38,848 bases of DNA from contig JAGGWD010000001.1 in the NCBI GenBank assembly GCA_021157625.1, positions 1 to 38,848 of the forward strand, written 5' to 3'. This DNA is from a bacterium (lineage in GTDB: Bacteria; Patescibacteriota; Minisyncoccia; Minisyncoccales; JAGGXC01). Shown in pieces: positions 10,287 to 19,110 of the stretch. Within the stretch, counting starts at the first letter, position 1; each line of letters begins with the position of its first letter. The position numbers and the translations under genes are program-made. Under the pieces are notes generated by a model that was not told where the DNA came from, made no database searches, and was given only the letters and a program-made list of their open reading frames with translations.

Positions 10287-10810
10287 TGTCTATTTTTACT
10301 TTCTCAAAAAACACTTTTGAAGGACAACTTCCTGGAGAAGAAACTATTCTTGTGACAAGGAAACATTGGATTTTCTTAGTACTGCCTCTTTTCTTGATTT
10401 TTTTCCTAGGAGCAATAATATTAGCTTTCACTTTCTGGATAAGTTCTTTTTCTTGGTATGAGAGATTCTCTCCAATATGGCAATTTATTCTCAGTCTAAT
10501 CTTTTTAATTCTCTGGAATCTTGGATTTTGGTGGATTATGATTTATTCTCTTAATACCATCATAATAACCAACAAAAGAATAATCGAAAACAAGCAACTA
10601 GGTCTTTTCAAGCATATAGTTAATGAATTACAACTAAAGGATATACAAGATATTTCGGTAAAAATTATAGGACCCTTTGCTCATCTTATGAACTATGGAG
10701 ATATAGAAGTCCAGAGCGCCGGAACAGTAGCAAAGTTCTTTTTCAATCAGCTTCCTTGGCCAGAGAAAATAAAAAATGTCATTATGGAACAAAAAATCAA
10801 AGAATCATAG
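10283..10810 (+). CDS. Membrane protein with bacterial PH (bPH2/YdbS-like) domain
   Basis: Two TMs then SLNTIIITNKRIIENKQLGLFKHIVNELQLKDIQDISV...GDIEVQSAGT. Confidence 0.75.
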   Translation: MMSIFTFSKNTFEGQLPGEETILVTRKHWIFLVLPLFLIFFLGAIILAFTFWISSFSWYERFSPIWQFILSLIFLILWNLGFWWIMIYSLNTIIITNKRIIENKQLGLFKHIVNELQLKDIQDISVKIIGPFAHLMNYGDIEVQSAGTVAKFFFNQLPWPEKIKNVIMEQKIKES

Positions 10811-10871
10811 AACAGAAGCACTCCAGCGTAATTTGATCTTTTACCAATAAATAAATGTTTGATGAAATCAA

Positions 10872-11951
10872 CTAAATACCTTCTTGCCTTAATTTTTCTA
10901 AGAGTTCTCTTTGTTTCTTAGTTAGCCTTCGAGGTGTTTTTATTTTAAGTTTTACATAAAGATTTCCTCTCCCGAAACCACTAAAATGTGGGATACCTTT
11001 TTTTGAAATTCTAAATAATTTACCTGATTGAGTGCCAGGAGGAACTTTCAGAAGGAGAGTCTTGCCTTCAAGAGTCGGAACTTCTACTTCATCTCCCAGG
11101 GCAGCTTGTGAAAAAGAAATGGGTATTTCTACATAAAGATCATCTCCTCTCCTTTCAAAAATAGGATGTTTTCTTACTGAAATTCGTAAATATAGATCGC
11201 CTGGTTTTCCTTTCTTTCTTCCTGCATCACCCTTTCCTTTGATCTTAATCATCTGTCCTGAATCAACTCCTGCAGGAATAGTGACATCTATTTTTTCTTC
11301 CCCTATAATTCTTCCTTCACCTTTACAAACATTGCATGGCTTCTCGGGACGAAATCCTTCGCCTCCACATTCGGGGCATACTACGTATCGTGTTACGGTG
11401 CCAAAAAATGTTCTCTTTATCTCCTGAACCTGTCCTGTACCTCTGCAAGAAAAACATTCATTTAAACGGGTGCCGGGTTCAGCCCCGCTACCTTGACAGC
11501 GAGGACAAACAATATACTTTCTCAAAATAATTTCTTTGTGTTGATCTTTTAAAGTTTCGGCAAGAGACAATTCAATTTCAACCTCTATATCTTTTCCTCT
11601 CTTTAAATCCTTTTTAGGAGGCCAGAAACCTCCGCCAAAGAACTCCTCAAAAATATCACCTAAATCTTCAAATTCAAAATCAAAACCAGGTTTTTTCTTC
11701 CATTCTGAAAAATCAAAACCAAAACCTCCCTCGCCTGGAGTCGCTCCTTCAAATACTCGTCCAAATCTATCATATTGAGCCCTTTTCTCTTTATCAGAAA
11801 GAACCTGATATGCCTCGTTTATTTCTTTAAACTTTTTTTCGTCTCCTCCTTTATCAGGATGATATTTATGAGCCAAGCGACGATATGCTTTTTTGATCTC
11901 TTCCTGAGAAGCATTCCGAGGAACACCTAAAATTTTGTAATAATCTTTCAT
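10872..11951 (-). CDS. dnaJ: Chaperone DnaJ
   Basis: J domain with HPD, G/F region, four CxxCxGxG-type zinc motifs. Confidence 0.96.
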   Translation of the reverse strand: MKDYYKILGVPRNASQEEIKKAYRRLAHKYHPDKGGDEKKFKEINEAYQVLSDKEKRAQYDRFGRVFEGATPGEGGFGFDFSEWKKKPGFDFEFEDLGDIFEEFFGGGFWPPKKDLKRGKDIEVEIELSLAETLKDQHKEIILRKYIVCPRCQGSGAEPGTRLNECFSCRGTGQVQEIKRTFFGTVTRYVVCPECGGEGFRPEKPCNVCKGEGRIIGEEKIDVTIPAGVDSGQMIKIKGKGDAGRKKGKPGDLYLRISVRKHPIFERRGDDLYVEIPISFSQAALGDEVEVPTLEGKTLLLKVPPGTQSGKLFRISKKGIPHFSGFGRGNLYVKLKIKTPRRLTKKQRELLEKLRQEGI

Positions 11952-11969
11952 ACTTCTTTAAAATGAATA

Positions 11970-13841
11970 TTACTTTTCTTTATATTCTCCTTCTTGAGCA
12001 TCAGAATCAGAGTCTTTCTTATTGTTACCTTTTTCCTGAGCTCTTCTATAAAGCTCGGTTCCTACTTTCTGAAGAGCCTGAGAAAGCTGAGAAGTTTTGG
12101 TATCTATTTCTTCCTTGTTCTCTCCTTCTTTTGCTTTCTTTAACTCCTCTATCTTTTGCTCAATTTCTTTCTTAAGATCATCTGGAATTTTATCAGCATT
12201 ATCTCTCAGGCTTTTCTCAGCTGCATAGATTAAACTATCAGCTTTGTTTTTTGATTCAATCAATTCTTGTTTCTTTCTATCCTCTTCGGCATGTAATTCC
12301 GCTTCTCTTTTCATTCTCTCAATTTCTTCTTTAGAAATACCACATGATCCCTCAATACGGATTGATTGTTCTCTTCCTGTAGCTTTATCTCTTGCTGATA
12401 CATTCAGAATACCATTTGCATCAATATCAAAGGTAACTTCAATCTGAGGGACCCCACGTGGAGCAGGAGGAATTCCATCTAAAATAAACCTTCCTAAAGT
12501 TTTATTATCTGCTGCCATTGGTCTTTCTCCTTGAAGGACATGGATTTCTACAGATGTCTGATTATCAGCTGCGGTAGAAAAAATCTGGGTTTTGGAAGTA
12601 GGAATAGTGGTATTCTTGGGAATCAAAATAGTATTAACACCACCCAATGTTTCAATTCCTAAAGATAAAGGAGTAACATCCAAAAGAAGCACATCTCTAA
12701 CCTCGCCCTGAAGAATACCACCCTCCACTGCCGCTCCAATGGCTACTACCTCATCCGGATTAATTCCCTGACATGGCTCCTTACCAAATAATTTTTTAAT
12801 TTCTTCTTTTATTTTGGGCATTCTTGTCTGGCCTCCTACCAAAACTATCTCTTCAATATCCTTGGGCTCCAGTTTGGCTTCCTTTAATGTTTGCTTAACT
12901 AGCTCAATTGATCTATCAATGTATTCTTTTACTAAATTCTCAAACTGCGCTCTGGTTAACTTATAGTAAAGATGCTTTGGTCCAGAGGCATCAGAAGTGA
13001 TAAAGGGAAGATTAATCTCTGTCTCCAAAGTGGTAGAAAGCTCAATTTTTGCTTTCTCAGCAGCCTCTTTTAATCTTTGAAGCGCCAACTTATCTTTAGA
13101 TAAATCAATTCCTTGATCTTTTTTGAACTGCTCTACCAACCAGTCCATTATCTTTTGATCAAAATCATCACCTCCCAAATGAGTATCTCCTCCTGTCGCT
13201 TTCACCTCTACTGTATCTTCTCCTACGTCTAATATAGAAATATCAAAAGTACCTCCTCCAAAATCATAGACTACAATTTGCTGATTTTTCTTTTTAGTTA
13301 ATCCATAAGCAAGAGCAGCAGCTGTTGGTTCATTAATTACTCTTCTTACCTTAAATCCAGCAATCTCTCCTGCCACTTTTGTAGCCTTTCTTTGAGAATC
13401 ATCAAAATAAGCAGGACAGGTTATAATTGCTTCCTCGATTTTCTCTCCTAATTTTTCTTCCGCATCTCTTTTTAACTTCTGAAGGATCATTGCAGAGATC
13501 TCTACTGGTTTATACCATTTATCTCCCATTTTCACCTCTACTCCTCCTTCTGATGACTCTCTGATATCATAAGGAAGAAGTTTCTTATCACGCTGAACTT
13601 CGGGATCACTAAATCTTCGTCCTATGAGTCTTTTAATAGAGAAAATAGTATTCTTGGGATTAGTAATCTGTTGACGTCTCGCTGTTACACCCACTAATAT
13701 CTCTCCACTTTTTGACAATGCAACAACAGAAGGGGTAGTTCTTGCTCCTTCTTTGTTTTCTATAATCCGTGGTTCTCCTCCTTCAACCACGGCCATTGCT
13801 GAGAAAGTTGTACCTAAATCTATGCCTAATATTTTTCCCAT
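11970..13841 (-). CDS. dnaK: Chaperone DnaK (Hsp70)
   Basis: [43 protein letters not shown]. Confidence 0.98.
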   Translation of the reverse strand: MGKILGIDLGTTFSAMAVVEGGEPRIIENKEGARTTPSVVALSKSGEILVGVTARRQQITNPKNTIFSIKRLIGRRFSDPEVQRDKKLLPYDIRESSEGGVEVKMGDKWYKPVEISAMILQKLKRDAEEKLGEKIEEAIITCPAYFDDSQRKATKVAGEIAGFKVRRVINEPTAAALAYGLTKKKNQQIVVYDFGGGTFDISILDVGEDTVEVKATGGDTHLGGDDFDQKIMDWLVEQFKKDQGIDLSKDKLALQRLKEAAEKAKIELSTTLETEINLPFITSDASGPKHLYYKLTRAQFENLVKEYIDRSIELVKQTLKEAKLEPKDIEEIVLVGGQTRMPKIKEEIKKLFGKEPCQGINPDEVVAIGAAVEGGILQGEVRDVLLLDVTPLSLGIETLGGVNTILIPKNTTIPTSKTQIFSTAADNQTSVEIHVLQGERPMAADNKTLGRFILDGIPPAPRGVPQIEVTFDIDANGILNVSARDKATGREQSIRIEGSCGISKEEIERMKREAELHAEEDRKKQELIESKNKADSLIYAAEKSLRDNADKIPDDLKKEIEQKIEELKKAKEGENKEEIDTKTSQLSQALQKVGTELYRRAQEKGNNKKDSDSDAQEGEYKEK

Positions 13842-13861
13842 AGTTTTTAAAAATTATTTAT

Positions 13862-13929
13862 TAATAAAGACCACATCCTGCCGACTATCTCTAAAATTTA
13901 AGACAGTCGGCAGAACCCAGTCTTTATTA
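13862..13929 (-). other. Long imperfect RNA hairpin between hsp20 and dnaK
   Basis: TAATAAAGAC(13862-13871)/GTCTTTATTA(13920-13929) and CTGCCGACT(13878-13886)/AGTCGGCAG(13905-13913), symmetric 6x6 wobble-rich internal loop. Confidence 0.7.
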
Positions 13930-14337
13930 TTTCTTAACTTTAATTTTTATCTTCTTTGCCTTTTCTTTTTTCTCGGGCTTTGCTTTAGGAATAGTAATAG
14001 TCAATATTCCATCGGCATATTCAGCCTCCGCTTTCTCGTCAATCACATCTACAGGCAATGGTACAGCTCTCTGATAATACCCTCGAGAAAGTTCTCTTCG
14101 ATAATATCCTTTCTTTTTCTCCTCTTTAGAAGTCTCACTCTTAGCCTCTACCTTAAGAATGTTGTTTTTAACCTCTACCTCTATATTCTTTGGATCTACA
14201 CCAGGCAGTTCCACCTCCGCTATTACTTTTCCATCTTTTTCATAAATATCCATCTTAGGAGTCTTCATTGAAGGCCATTCTTCTTCAAACCATCTCTCAA
14301 GTTCCCAGAAAGGATTACGATAAGGAATTAGAGACAT
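13927..14337 (-). CDS. Hsp20/alpha-crystallin small heat-shock protein
   Basis: VIAEVELPGVDPKNIEVEVKNNILKVEAKSE..YADGILTITIPK. Confidence 0.93.
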   Translation of the reverse strand: MSLIPYRNPFWELERWFEEEWPSMKTPKMDIYEKDGKVIAEVELPGVDPKNIEVEVKNNILKVEAKSETSKEEKKKGYYRRELSRGYYQRAVPLPVDVIDEKAEAEYADGILTITIPKAKPEKKEKAKKIKIKVKK

Positions 14338-14380
14338 ATTAATTATTTTTTTTAATTTTTAAATACTTAGCGACCTTTGT

Positions 14381-14923
14381 TTATTTTGAAACTTTAACTT
14401 TAGCAGGTCTTAGTACTTTGTCTTCTAATATGTAACCTTTCTGCACTTCTTCTATTACTATTCCTGATTCTTTATCTTTTACTTCTACTTCTTCAACAAC
14501 TTCATGAAAATTGGGGTCAAATTTCTTTCCTAATGACTGAATTTCTTTTAAGCCTTGATTTTTTAAAAAATCCAGAAGTTGAATTTTGATCTGAAGCAAT
14601 CCTTTTAAATATTGATTTTCCTTCATGTCTTCTGGGATCTCTTTCTCTGCTTTCTCAAAGTTATCCAAGACAGGCAAAATCTTCAAAATGAATTCCTCAT
14701 TGGCATATTTTATAATATCTTTAAATCTTTCTGTCTCTTCTTTTTTGTAATTAAGAAAATTAGCTCTTTCACGTTGCCATCCTGCTAAAAACTCTTCTTT
14801 TTCTTTCTGGCATTTCTCTAATGCTTTCTTTAAATCAGAGACAGACAATTCTTTCTCTGCGCTAGCCTTCTGTGTTTTGGATTCTCTATCTATTTCTTTG
14901 GTGGTATCTTCTTTTTTCTCCAT
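14381..14923 (-). CDS. grpE: Nucleotide exchange factor GrpE
   Basis: LPVLDNFEKA..FDPNFHEVVEEVEVKD..GIVIEEVQKGYILEDKVLRPAKVKVSK. Confidence 0.95.
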   Translation of the reverse strand: MEKKEDTTKEIDRESKTQKASAEKELSVSDLKKALEKCQKEKEEFLAGWQRERANFLNYKKEETERFKDIIKYANEEFILKILPVLDNFEKAEKEIPEDMKENQYLKGLLQIKIQLLDFLKNQGLKEIQSLGKKFDPNFHEVVEEVEVKDKESGIVIEEVQKGYILEDKVLRPAKVKVSK

Positions 14924-14935
14924 CTTAATTTACTC

Positions 14936-15661
14936 TTAATTTTCTTGTAATGAATGAGTTAAGAGGTTTATAAGAGATATATTTTTATTATAATTCATTC
15001 TCTTCGGTCCTAAAATAGCAAACATTCCTTCACAACCCAATTCAGTACATGTAAATCGCGCTGTGATGATACTAAAATCACTGCTTTTGAAAACTGGATT
15101 TTCTTTTCCTATATATACCTTGGGCTCTCCAGAAGCTTGAGCAACGATCTCCTTAATATGCTTCTCAAATCTTTCTATCATTTTAATAAATTCAAGAGTA
15201 ATTTCTTTGCCTTGAAATTCTGGTTCAGAGAGCACCCTTCTCCATCCTTCTTTCCAAAGAAGATCTTCTTCTACTAAATAAGTTAAACCCAAATTAGAAG
15301 AATAATCCGCAATCACTCTACTTGCCACCTGAATCAACTTGACTGCATTTTCCATCTCTCTCTCTATTTCTTTTAAAATTTTGCTTTGTTTTTCTTCAGT
15401 GAAAAAACTACACTCTTTCTTGCAGAGAGAATCCACAAAGAACCGATAACCCTTATCAGTAGGTACCCTCCCTGCTGATGTATGGGGCTGATAAAGAAAT
15501 CCTTGATCAGTAAGCTTCTGCATTTCTATTCTAAGAGTTGCAGGAGATACACCAAAATTATACTTCTCCCAAAGAAGCTTAGAACTCACCGGTAAAGCAG
15601 AATGTATATATTCTTTTACTATTTTTTCTAATATCTTTTCTTGTCGCGCAGTAATAGCCAT
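14936..15661 (-). CDS. hrcA: Heat-inducible transcription repressor HrcA (short form)
   Basis: MAITARQEKILEKIVKEYIHSALPVSSKLL..SPATLRIEMQKLTDQGFLYQPHTSAGRVPTDKGYRFFVD; start placed at 15661, inside the track ORF. Confidence 0.93.
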   Translation of the reverse strand: MAITARQEKILEKIVKEYIHSALPVSSKLLWEKYNFGVSPATLRIEMQKLTDQGFLYQPHTSAGRVPTDKGYRFFVDSLCKKECSFFTEEKQSKILKEIEREMENAVKLIQVASRVIADYSSNLGLTYLVEEDLLWKEGWRRVLSEPEFQGKEITLEFIKMIERFEKHIKEIVAQASGEPKVYIGKENPVFKSSDFSIITARFTCTELGCEGMFAILGPKRMNYNKNISLINLLTHSLQEN

Positions 15662-15668
15662 TAACTCT

Positions 15669-15696
15669 ATTTTAAAAATTATCACTCTCTTGTCAA
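15669..15696 (-). promoter_or_regulatory. hrcA promoter overlapping CIRCE, predicted leaderless
   Basis: TTGACA (15696-15691), 16-nt spacer, TAAAAT (15674-15669); ATG at 15661. Confidence 0.75.
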
Positions 15697-15705
15697 GAGT
15701 GCTAA
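15679..15705. promoter_or_regulatory. CIRCE operator (HrcA binding site)
   Basis: TTATCACTC-N9-GAGTGCTAA, one mismatch from TTAGCACTC-N9-GAGTGCTAA. Confidence 0.93.
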
Positions 15706-15717
15706 TTCAAAAGTTAA

Positions 15718-15741
15718 TCAAAAAGCTCTCTTCGAGAGCTT
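15718..15741 (-). terminator. Intrinsic terminator of the 15783-17003 gene
   Basis: AAGCTCTC-GAA-GAGAGCTT followed by T-tract on minus strand. Confidence 0.7.
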
Positions 15742-15782
15742 ATTAAAAATATAAAAAAGAGGGAGAGGTTATTTAAAGATCT

Positions 15783-17003
15783 CTAAGAAGTGATTTGTAG
15801 TGTTGTGTTGCTTTTTATCTGTCTCCAAGATGGAAATGCAATAAGAGAACTAACATCTCTCTTCCAATCCCCTGTCTGGAAAATCAAATTACATAGAAAT
15901 TCTTTGTCATTTTCTACATAGTTACAAAACACACATTTCTTGATCTTGCAGCGCTGAGGACAACCATTACAATTTATTTCTATAAATTTATGCTCACAGG
16001 ACATCATTTTGGACTTTCTCTCTCTTCTATCTTTCTCCTTTTGTCTTCTTTCCTCTAGTATCTTATCAATCACTTCCGATAAAGAAACTTCTTCCTTGAA
16101 ACTAAATTCCTGATATTTAAAAGTATCCAGAAGTTCTTGCTCTTTAGCAAAAAGTTCAAACGAAGGCAGATCTGTAAATCCAAGATAGTTGAGCGCTCTT
16201 ATCCACCTTTGTCTTAATTGCGGCTCTGCATCTCTATATTCCTCTGCTATTATACGACCATATCTGCCAAGATTTGCTCCTTCAGGAAGGAGTCCTTTTT
16301 TTTGCAATCGATTCATTTCTTCTAGATGCACTTTAATCATCCAAGAAGGTAACCAAATCTTTGTTACTCTGCCCTCAACCCAAAATCTAAGCAATCTGAA
16401 AAACCCGTAGTTTGAAGGAACCATCCTGCCTGCATCATAGCGAATGGTCTTCCAACCGCCACTTGTTAGCATACCAATCCCGTTAATGAGATCACGCCAG
16501 CACCGAGGAGTATAATATGCTATCCATTTTTCATTTTCAGGAACAAGAACCACCTCATTGAAAGTAAGATCCCGACTCCGAAGAATTTTTGCAAGCGTCT
16601 TTGTCTTTTTGCATTCATCCTTAAAACTTCCTCTTACGGGCTCAATATCTCTTCCATCAAAACGAATTTCTTTTTCTGAAATTACAGAAGAAAGCATTCC
16701 TTTCAAAGCAGTTTCTTTCTCCAGAAGATAATCTCTACTTTTTGCTAATGGCTGGGAATGCAACACAATGATATCAATATCATGTATTTTGTCTTCTATT
16801 TCCATTCTTTTTCTCTCTATATACTTTCCTACATTGATCATATTATGAAGCAATACCAATCGTGCCAACCCTCCTTTTATTGCTAAGTTTCTTTCTTGTC
16901 CAAGCCTCTTAAGAACCTCTCTCGCTATCTCAGGCACTATACTCAAATCCATCTCTGCTTTATATATTTTCATTTCTCTCCCCCTTTTTTCTATTTTTTT
17001 CAA
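15783..17003 (-). CDS. Putative pol-beta/CCA-type nucleotidyltransferase-like protein with Cys-rich C-terminal cluster
   Basis: UUG start with AGGAGGTGG leader; LAIKGGLARLVLLHN...HDIDIIVLHS (GG..DxD), FFRLLRFWVEG; tail CEHKFIEINCNGCPQRCKIKKCVFCNYVENDKEFLC. Confidence 0.5.
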   Translation of the reverse strand: MKKIEKRGREMKIYKAEMDLSIVPEIAREVLKRLGQERNLAIKGGLARLVLLHNMINVGKYIERKRMEIEDKIHDIDIIVLHSQPLAKSRDYLLEKETALKGMLSSVISEKEIRFDGRDIEPVRGSFKDECKKTKTLAKILRSRDLTFNEVVLVPENEKWIAYYTPRCWRDLINGIGMLTSGGWKTIRYDAGRMVPSNYGFFRLLRFWVEGRVTKIWLPSWMIKVHLEEMNRLQKKGLLPEGANLGRYGRIIAEEYRDAEPQLRQRWIRALNYLGFTDLPSFELFAKEQELLDTFKYQEFSFKEEVSLSEVIDKILEERRQKEKDRRERKSKMMSCEHKFIEINCNGCPQRCKIKKCVFCNYVENDKEFLCNLIFQTGDWKRDVSSLIAFPSWRQIKSNTTLQITS

Positions 17004-17035
17004 GGTACCACCTCCTATAACAATTTTGTATTTTA

Positions 17036-17063
17036 ATTATAACAGAAATAATTTATTTGTCAA
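17036..17063 (-). promoter_or_regulatory. Consensus sigma70-type promoter
   Basis: TTGACA (17063-17058), 16 nt, TATAAT (17041-17036), upstream of AGGAGGTGGTACC-TTG. Confidence 0.8.
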
Positions 17064-17132
17064 CCCAGCTAATTTCAGGCTTCCAATTAAACAATTAAAT
17101 TTTGGAGCGATCTAATCTCTTAGTTTCCAATC

Positions 17133-17165
17133 AAAAAAGGCTCACTATTTCTATTTAAGTGAGCC
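17133..17165 (-). terminator. Intrinsic terminator of the zinc-ribbon gene
   Basis: GGCTCACT/AGTGAGCC stem then TTTTTT on minus strand. Confidence 0.8.
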
Positions 17166-17168
17166 AGA

Positions 17169-17438
17169 TTATTTAACCCTTTCTTGCTTTTTGAGTCTTT
17201 GCCCTTTCTGTTTCATTTTCTGGATTCGAGGAATTTTAAAAAGCATCTTGTCTCCTATATATTTCCAGTATTTTCCGCATTTTCTACATTTATGAAAACC
17301 GGTTTCTCTATCAAGATAAAGAAATCCATGGCACTCAGGACAGAACAGCGTCTTTGTTTTGCCGGCCACTTCTACTTTGCCTTCTTTTTCTTGCTCTTTT
17401 TTCTTTTTCTTTGGGTCTATTATTATACATATTTTCAT
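17169..17438 (-). CDS. Small zinc-ribbon protein
   Basis: CPECHGFLYLDRETGFHKCRKCGKYWKY, flanked by basic tails; preferred start MKICIIID. Confidence 0.65.
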   Translation of the reverse strand: MKICIIIDPKKKKKEQEKEGKVEVAGKTKTLFCPECHGFLYLDRETGFHKCRKCGKYWKYIGDKMLFKIPRIQKMKQKGQRLKKQERVK

Positions 17439-17457
17439 CCACATCACTCCATATTTT

Positions 17458-17483
17458 GAAAAAAAGGAGCTATGATTACTCCT
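17458..17483 (-). terminator. Likely terminator after tRNA-Trp
   Basis: AGGAGT-AATCATA-GCTCCT then T7 on minus strand. Confidence 0.55.
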
Positions 17484-17490
17484 CTCATGT

Positions 17491-17565
17491 TGGCGGGGGT
17501 GGCAGGACTCGAACCTGCAGGACCGGTTTTGGAGACCGACCGTTTACCAGTTAACGGACACCCCC
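17491..17565 (-). tRNA. tRNA-Trp(CCA), 3' CCA encoded
   Basis: GGGGGTG/CACCCCC acceptor, loop CTCCAAA, T arm GCAGGTTCGAGTCCTGC, ends GCCA. Confidence 0.93.
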
Positions 17566-17661
17566 AAAAAAATCTTTAATTTTTCTTTTTTCTTTGTTTT
17601 ATATTACAGAAATTACAAAAATAATGCAAATATAAATCCAGTTTTTCTTTGTTCAAAGAAA

Positions 17662-17691
17662 TTGACAAATCTAATCTAAATATGTTATAAT
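17662..17691 (+). promoter_or_regulatory. Consensus sigma70-type promoter
   Basis: TTGACA (17662-17667), 18 nt, TATAAT (17686-17691). Confidence 0.8.
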
Positions 17692-17717
17692 AAATCTAAA
17701 AGGAGGTGAAAAGTATA

Positions 17718-17966
17718 TTGAGAAAATTATTGACTCTCTGTCCTCCACGAGATCTCGGACTAATAATAGTAACCCAAGGAGATCAATCCTGTTCTCATGA
17801 ATTCGAAGAAGTAAAATGGGATAGAGAACGATTTGGCCCTGATGTGGTAGATATGGATCCTGATCCTGGAGGAGCGATAGCTTTCCCAAAAGCCACTTAT
17901 AAATATCTTTTTCGTTGCAAGAAATGTGGAGCAGAAGTAATCAAAAGCGTTAGGGCACTAATCTAA
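17718..17966 (+). CDS. Lineage-specific small protein with C-terminal CxxC
   Basis: AGGAGGTG leader then TTG start; ends YLFRCKKCGAEVIKSVRALI; own promoter and terminator. Confidence 0.65.
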   Translation: MRKLLTLCPPRDLGLIIVTQGDQSCSHEFEEVKWDRERFGPDVVDMDPDPGGAIAFPKATYKYLFRCKKCGAEVIKSVRALI

Positions 17967-17992
17967 TCCTTTATTCTATTAAAATAAAATAA

Positions 17993-18021
17993 ATCTGCTC
18001 AAAAGAGCAGATCTTTTTTTT
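17993..18021 (+). terminator. Rho-independent terminator
   Basis: ATCTGCTC-AAAA-GAGCAGAT then T8. Confidence 0.9.
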
Positions 18022-18064
18022 AGAAGCATCCCAAATCCAACTCGACCCAAAATGTTCTTTTTTA

Positions 18065-18232
18065 TTATCTCTTTACTTCTTTATGAACCGTATGCTTTCT
18101 GCAAAACTTACAGAATTTCTTCAATTCTAACTTCTGCTCATGCAACTTCTTTGATTTATGAGTAAAATAATTAATTCTTTTACACTCCTGACACTGGAGT
18201 TTTACAAATGGTTTTTTCTTTTTCTTTGCCAT
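18065..18232 (-). CDS. rpmG: 50S ribosomal protein L33
   Basis: MAKKKKKPFVKLQCQECKRINYFTHKSKKL..KLELKKFCKFCRKHTVHKEVKR; start trimmed from track because the longer ORF enters a tRNA. Confidence 0.9.
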   Translation of the reverse strand: MAKKKKKPFVKLQCQECKRINYFTHKSKKLHEQKLELKKFCKFCRKHTVHKEVKR

Positions 18233-18247
18233 AATCTTATTTGCGTG

Positions 18248-18321
18248 AGCCTGGGAGGAGAATCGAACTCCTGACCTCCGCATTACCAGAGCGGTGCTCT
18301 AACCAACTGAGCTACCCAGGC
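18248..18321 (-). tRNA. tRNA-Thr(GGT)
   Basis: GCCTGGG/CCCAGGC acceptor, loop CTGGTAA, T arm AGGAGTTCGATTCTCCT. Confidence 0.93.
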
Positions 18322-18328
18322 AATCTAG

Positions 18329-18412
18329 TGGGCAGGGAGGGATTCGAACCCCCGAAGGCATGAAGCCACGTGGTTTACAGCCACGCCCGTTTGACCACTC
18401 CGGAACCTACCC
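18329..18412 (-). tRNA. tRNA-Tyr(GTA), class II long variable arm
   Basis: Acceptor GGGTAGG/CCTGCCC, anticodon loop CTGTAAA, long variable arm, T arm GGGGGTTCGAATCCCTC. Confidence 0.93.
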
Positions 18413-18500
18413 ATTTATCTCTGCTTATTTTACTATAGTAAATTTTATTTTTCAACAATCTCTTGAAAGAAAATCAACTTTCAATCCATAAAAACGTTAT

Positions 18501-18920
18501 TTATTTCTTATCTTTTTCATCACTCAAAACACCTCTTTTTATCTCTTTAATTTCAACTTTTTTGGGCTTAATTTCCTTTTCCAAATATTCTAATGCTTTC
18601 TCGGGTTGGGAGTGATCACCGCAAGTAAAAATGTCTACGGCTAAATAATTATATTCTGGCCAATAATGCAAAGCAATATGACTTTCTGCTAGCAATACAA
18701 CTCCCATTATTCCTTGAGGCCAAAACTTATGAACAGCAACCTTTAATGGAGTATTGTTGGCTTCTTTTGAGGCTTCAACCAAAAGCTTTTCCATCTCTTC
18801 CTTATCATCAATATTTTTCCCATCCCAAAATTCGGCAATCAAATGAACCCCAGCATATTTTACTGTTTTATGAGAAAATTGATTGTTCCACAAAATAGAA
18901 CTCTTTGTTTTTTTGATCAT
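18501..18920 (-). CDS. speD: SpeD-family pyruvoyl-dependent decarboxylase (AdoMetDC-like)
   Basis: HKFWPQGIMGVVLLAESHIALHYWPEYNYLAVDIFTCGDHSQP; ATG 18920 preferred over track TTG 18935. Confidence 0.9.
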   Translation of the reverse strand: MIKKTKSSILWNNQFSHKTVKYAGVHLIAEFWDGKNIDDKEEMEKLLVEASKEANNTPLKVAVHKFWPQGIMGVVLLAESHIALHYWPEYNYLAVDIFTCGDHSQPEKALEYLEKEIKPKKVEIKEIKRGVLSDEKDKK

Positions 18921-19027
18921 ATTGATTGAAGCCAATTGCTTAGTCTCTATTTTTGAAAAAATAGAGACCTCTTATTTCTCTTTCAAGAAATAAGAAAAAA
19001 CAAAGAGCGAAACAAAAAGCAATTGGC
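18901..19027 (-). promoter_or_regulatory. Structured speD leader RNA, candidate cis-regulator
   Basis: Outer stem 18931-18941/19017-19027 (11 bp), hairpins 18943-18968 and 18971-18994, cross-pairing 18901-18913/18995-19007 (13 bp). Confidence 0.65.
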
Positions 19028-19054
19028 AGTTAATTTCTTTAAATACTCAACCTT

Positions 19055-19083
19055 TTTTTATCACAAAAATAAATATGGGTCAA
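19055..19083 (-). promoter_or_regulatory. Putative speD promoter
   Basis: TTGACC (19083-19078), 17 nt, TAAAAA (19060-19055). Confidence 0.5.
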
Positions 19084-19110
19084 CAAAAAATTTTAGCTTT
19101 TGTTTTCACT

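Noticed and set aside
17354-17554. 66-aa plus-strand ORF
   Set aside because: Runs antisense through tRNA-Trp (GGGGRTRTCRTGFGDRP is tRNA-derived).
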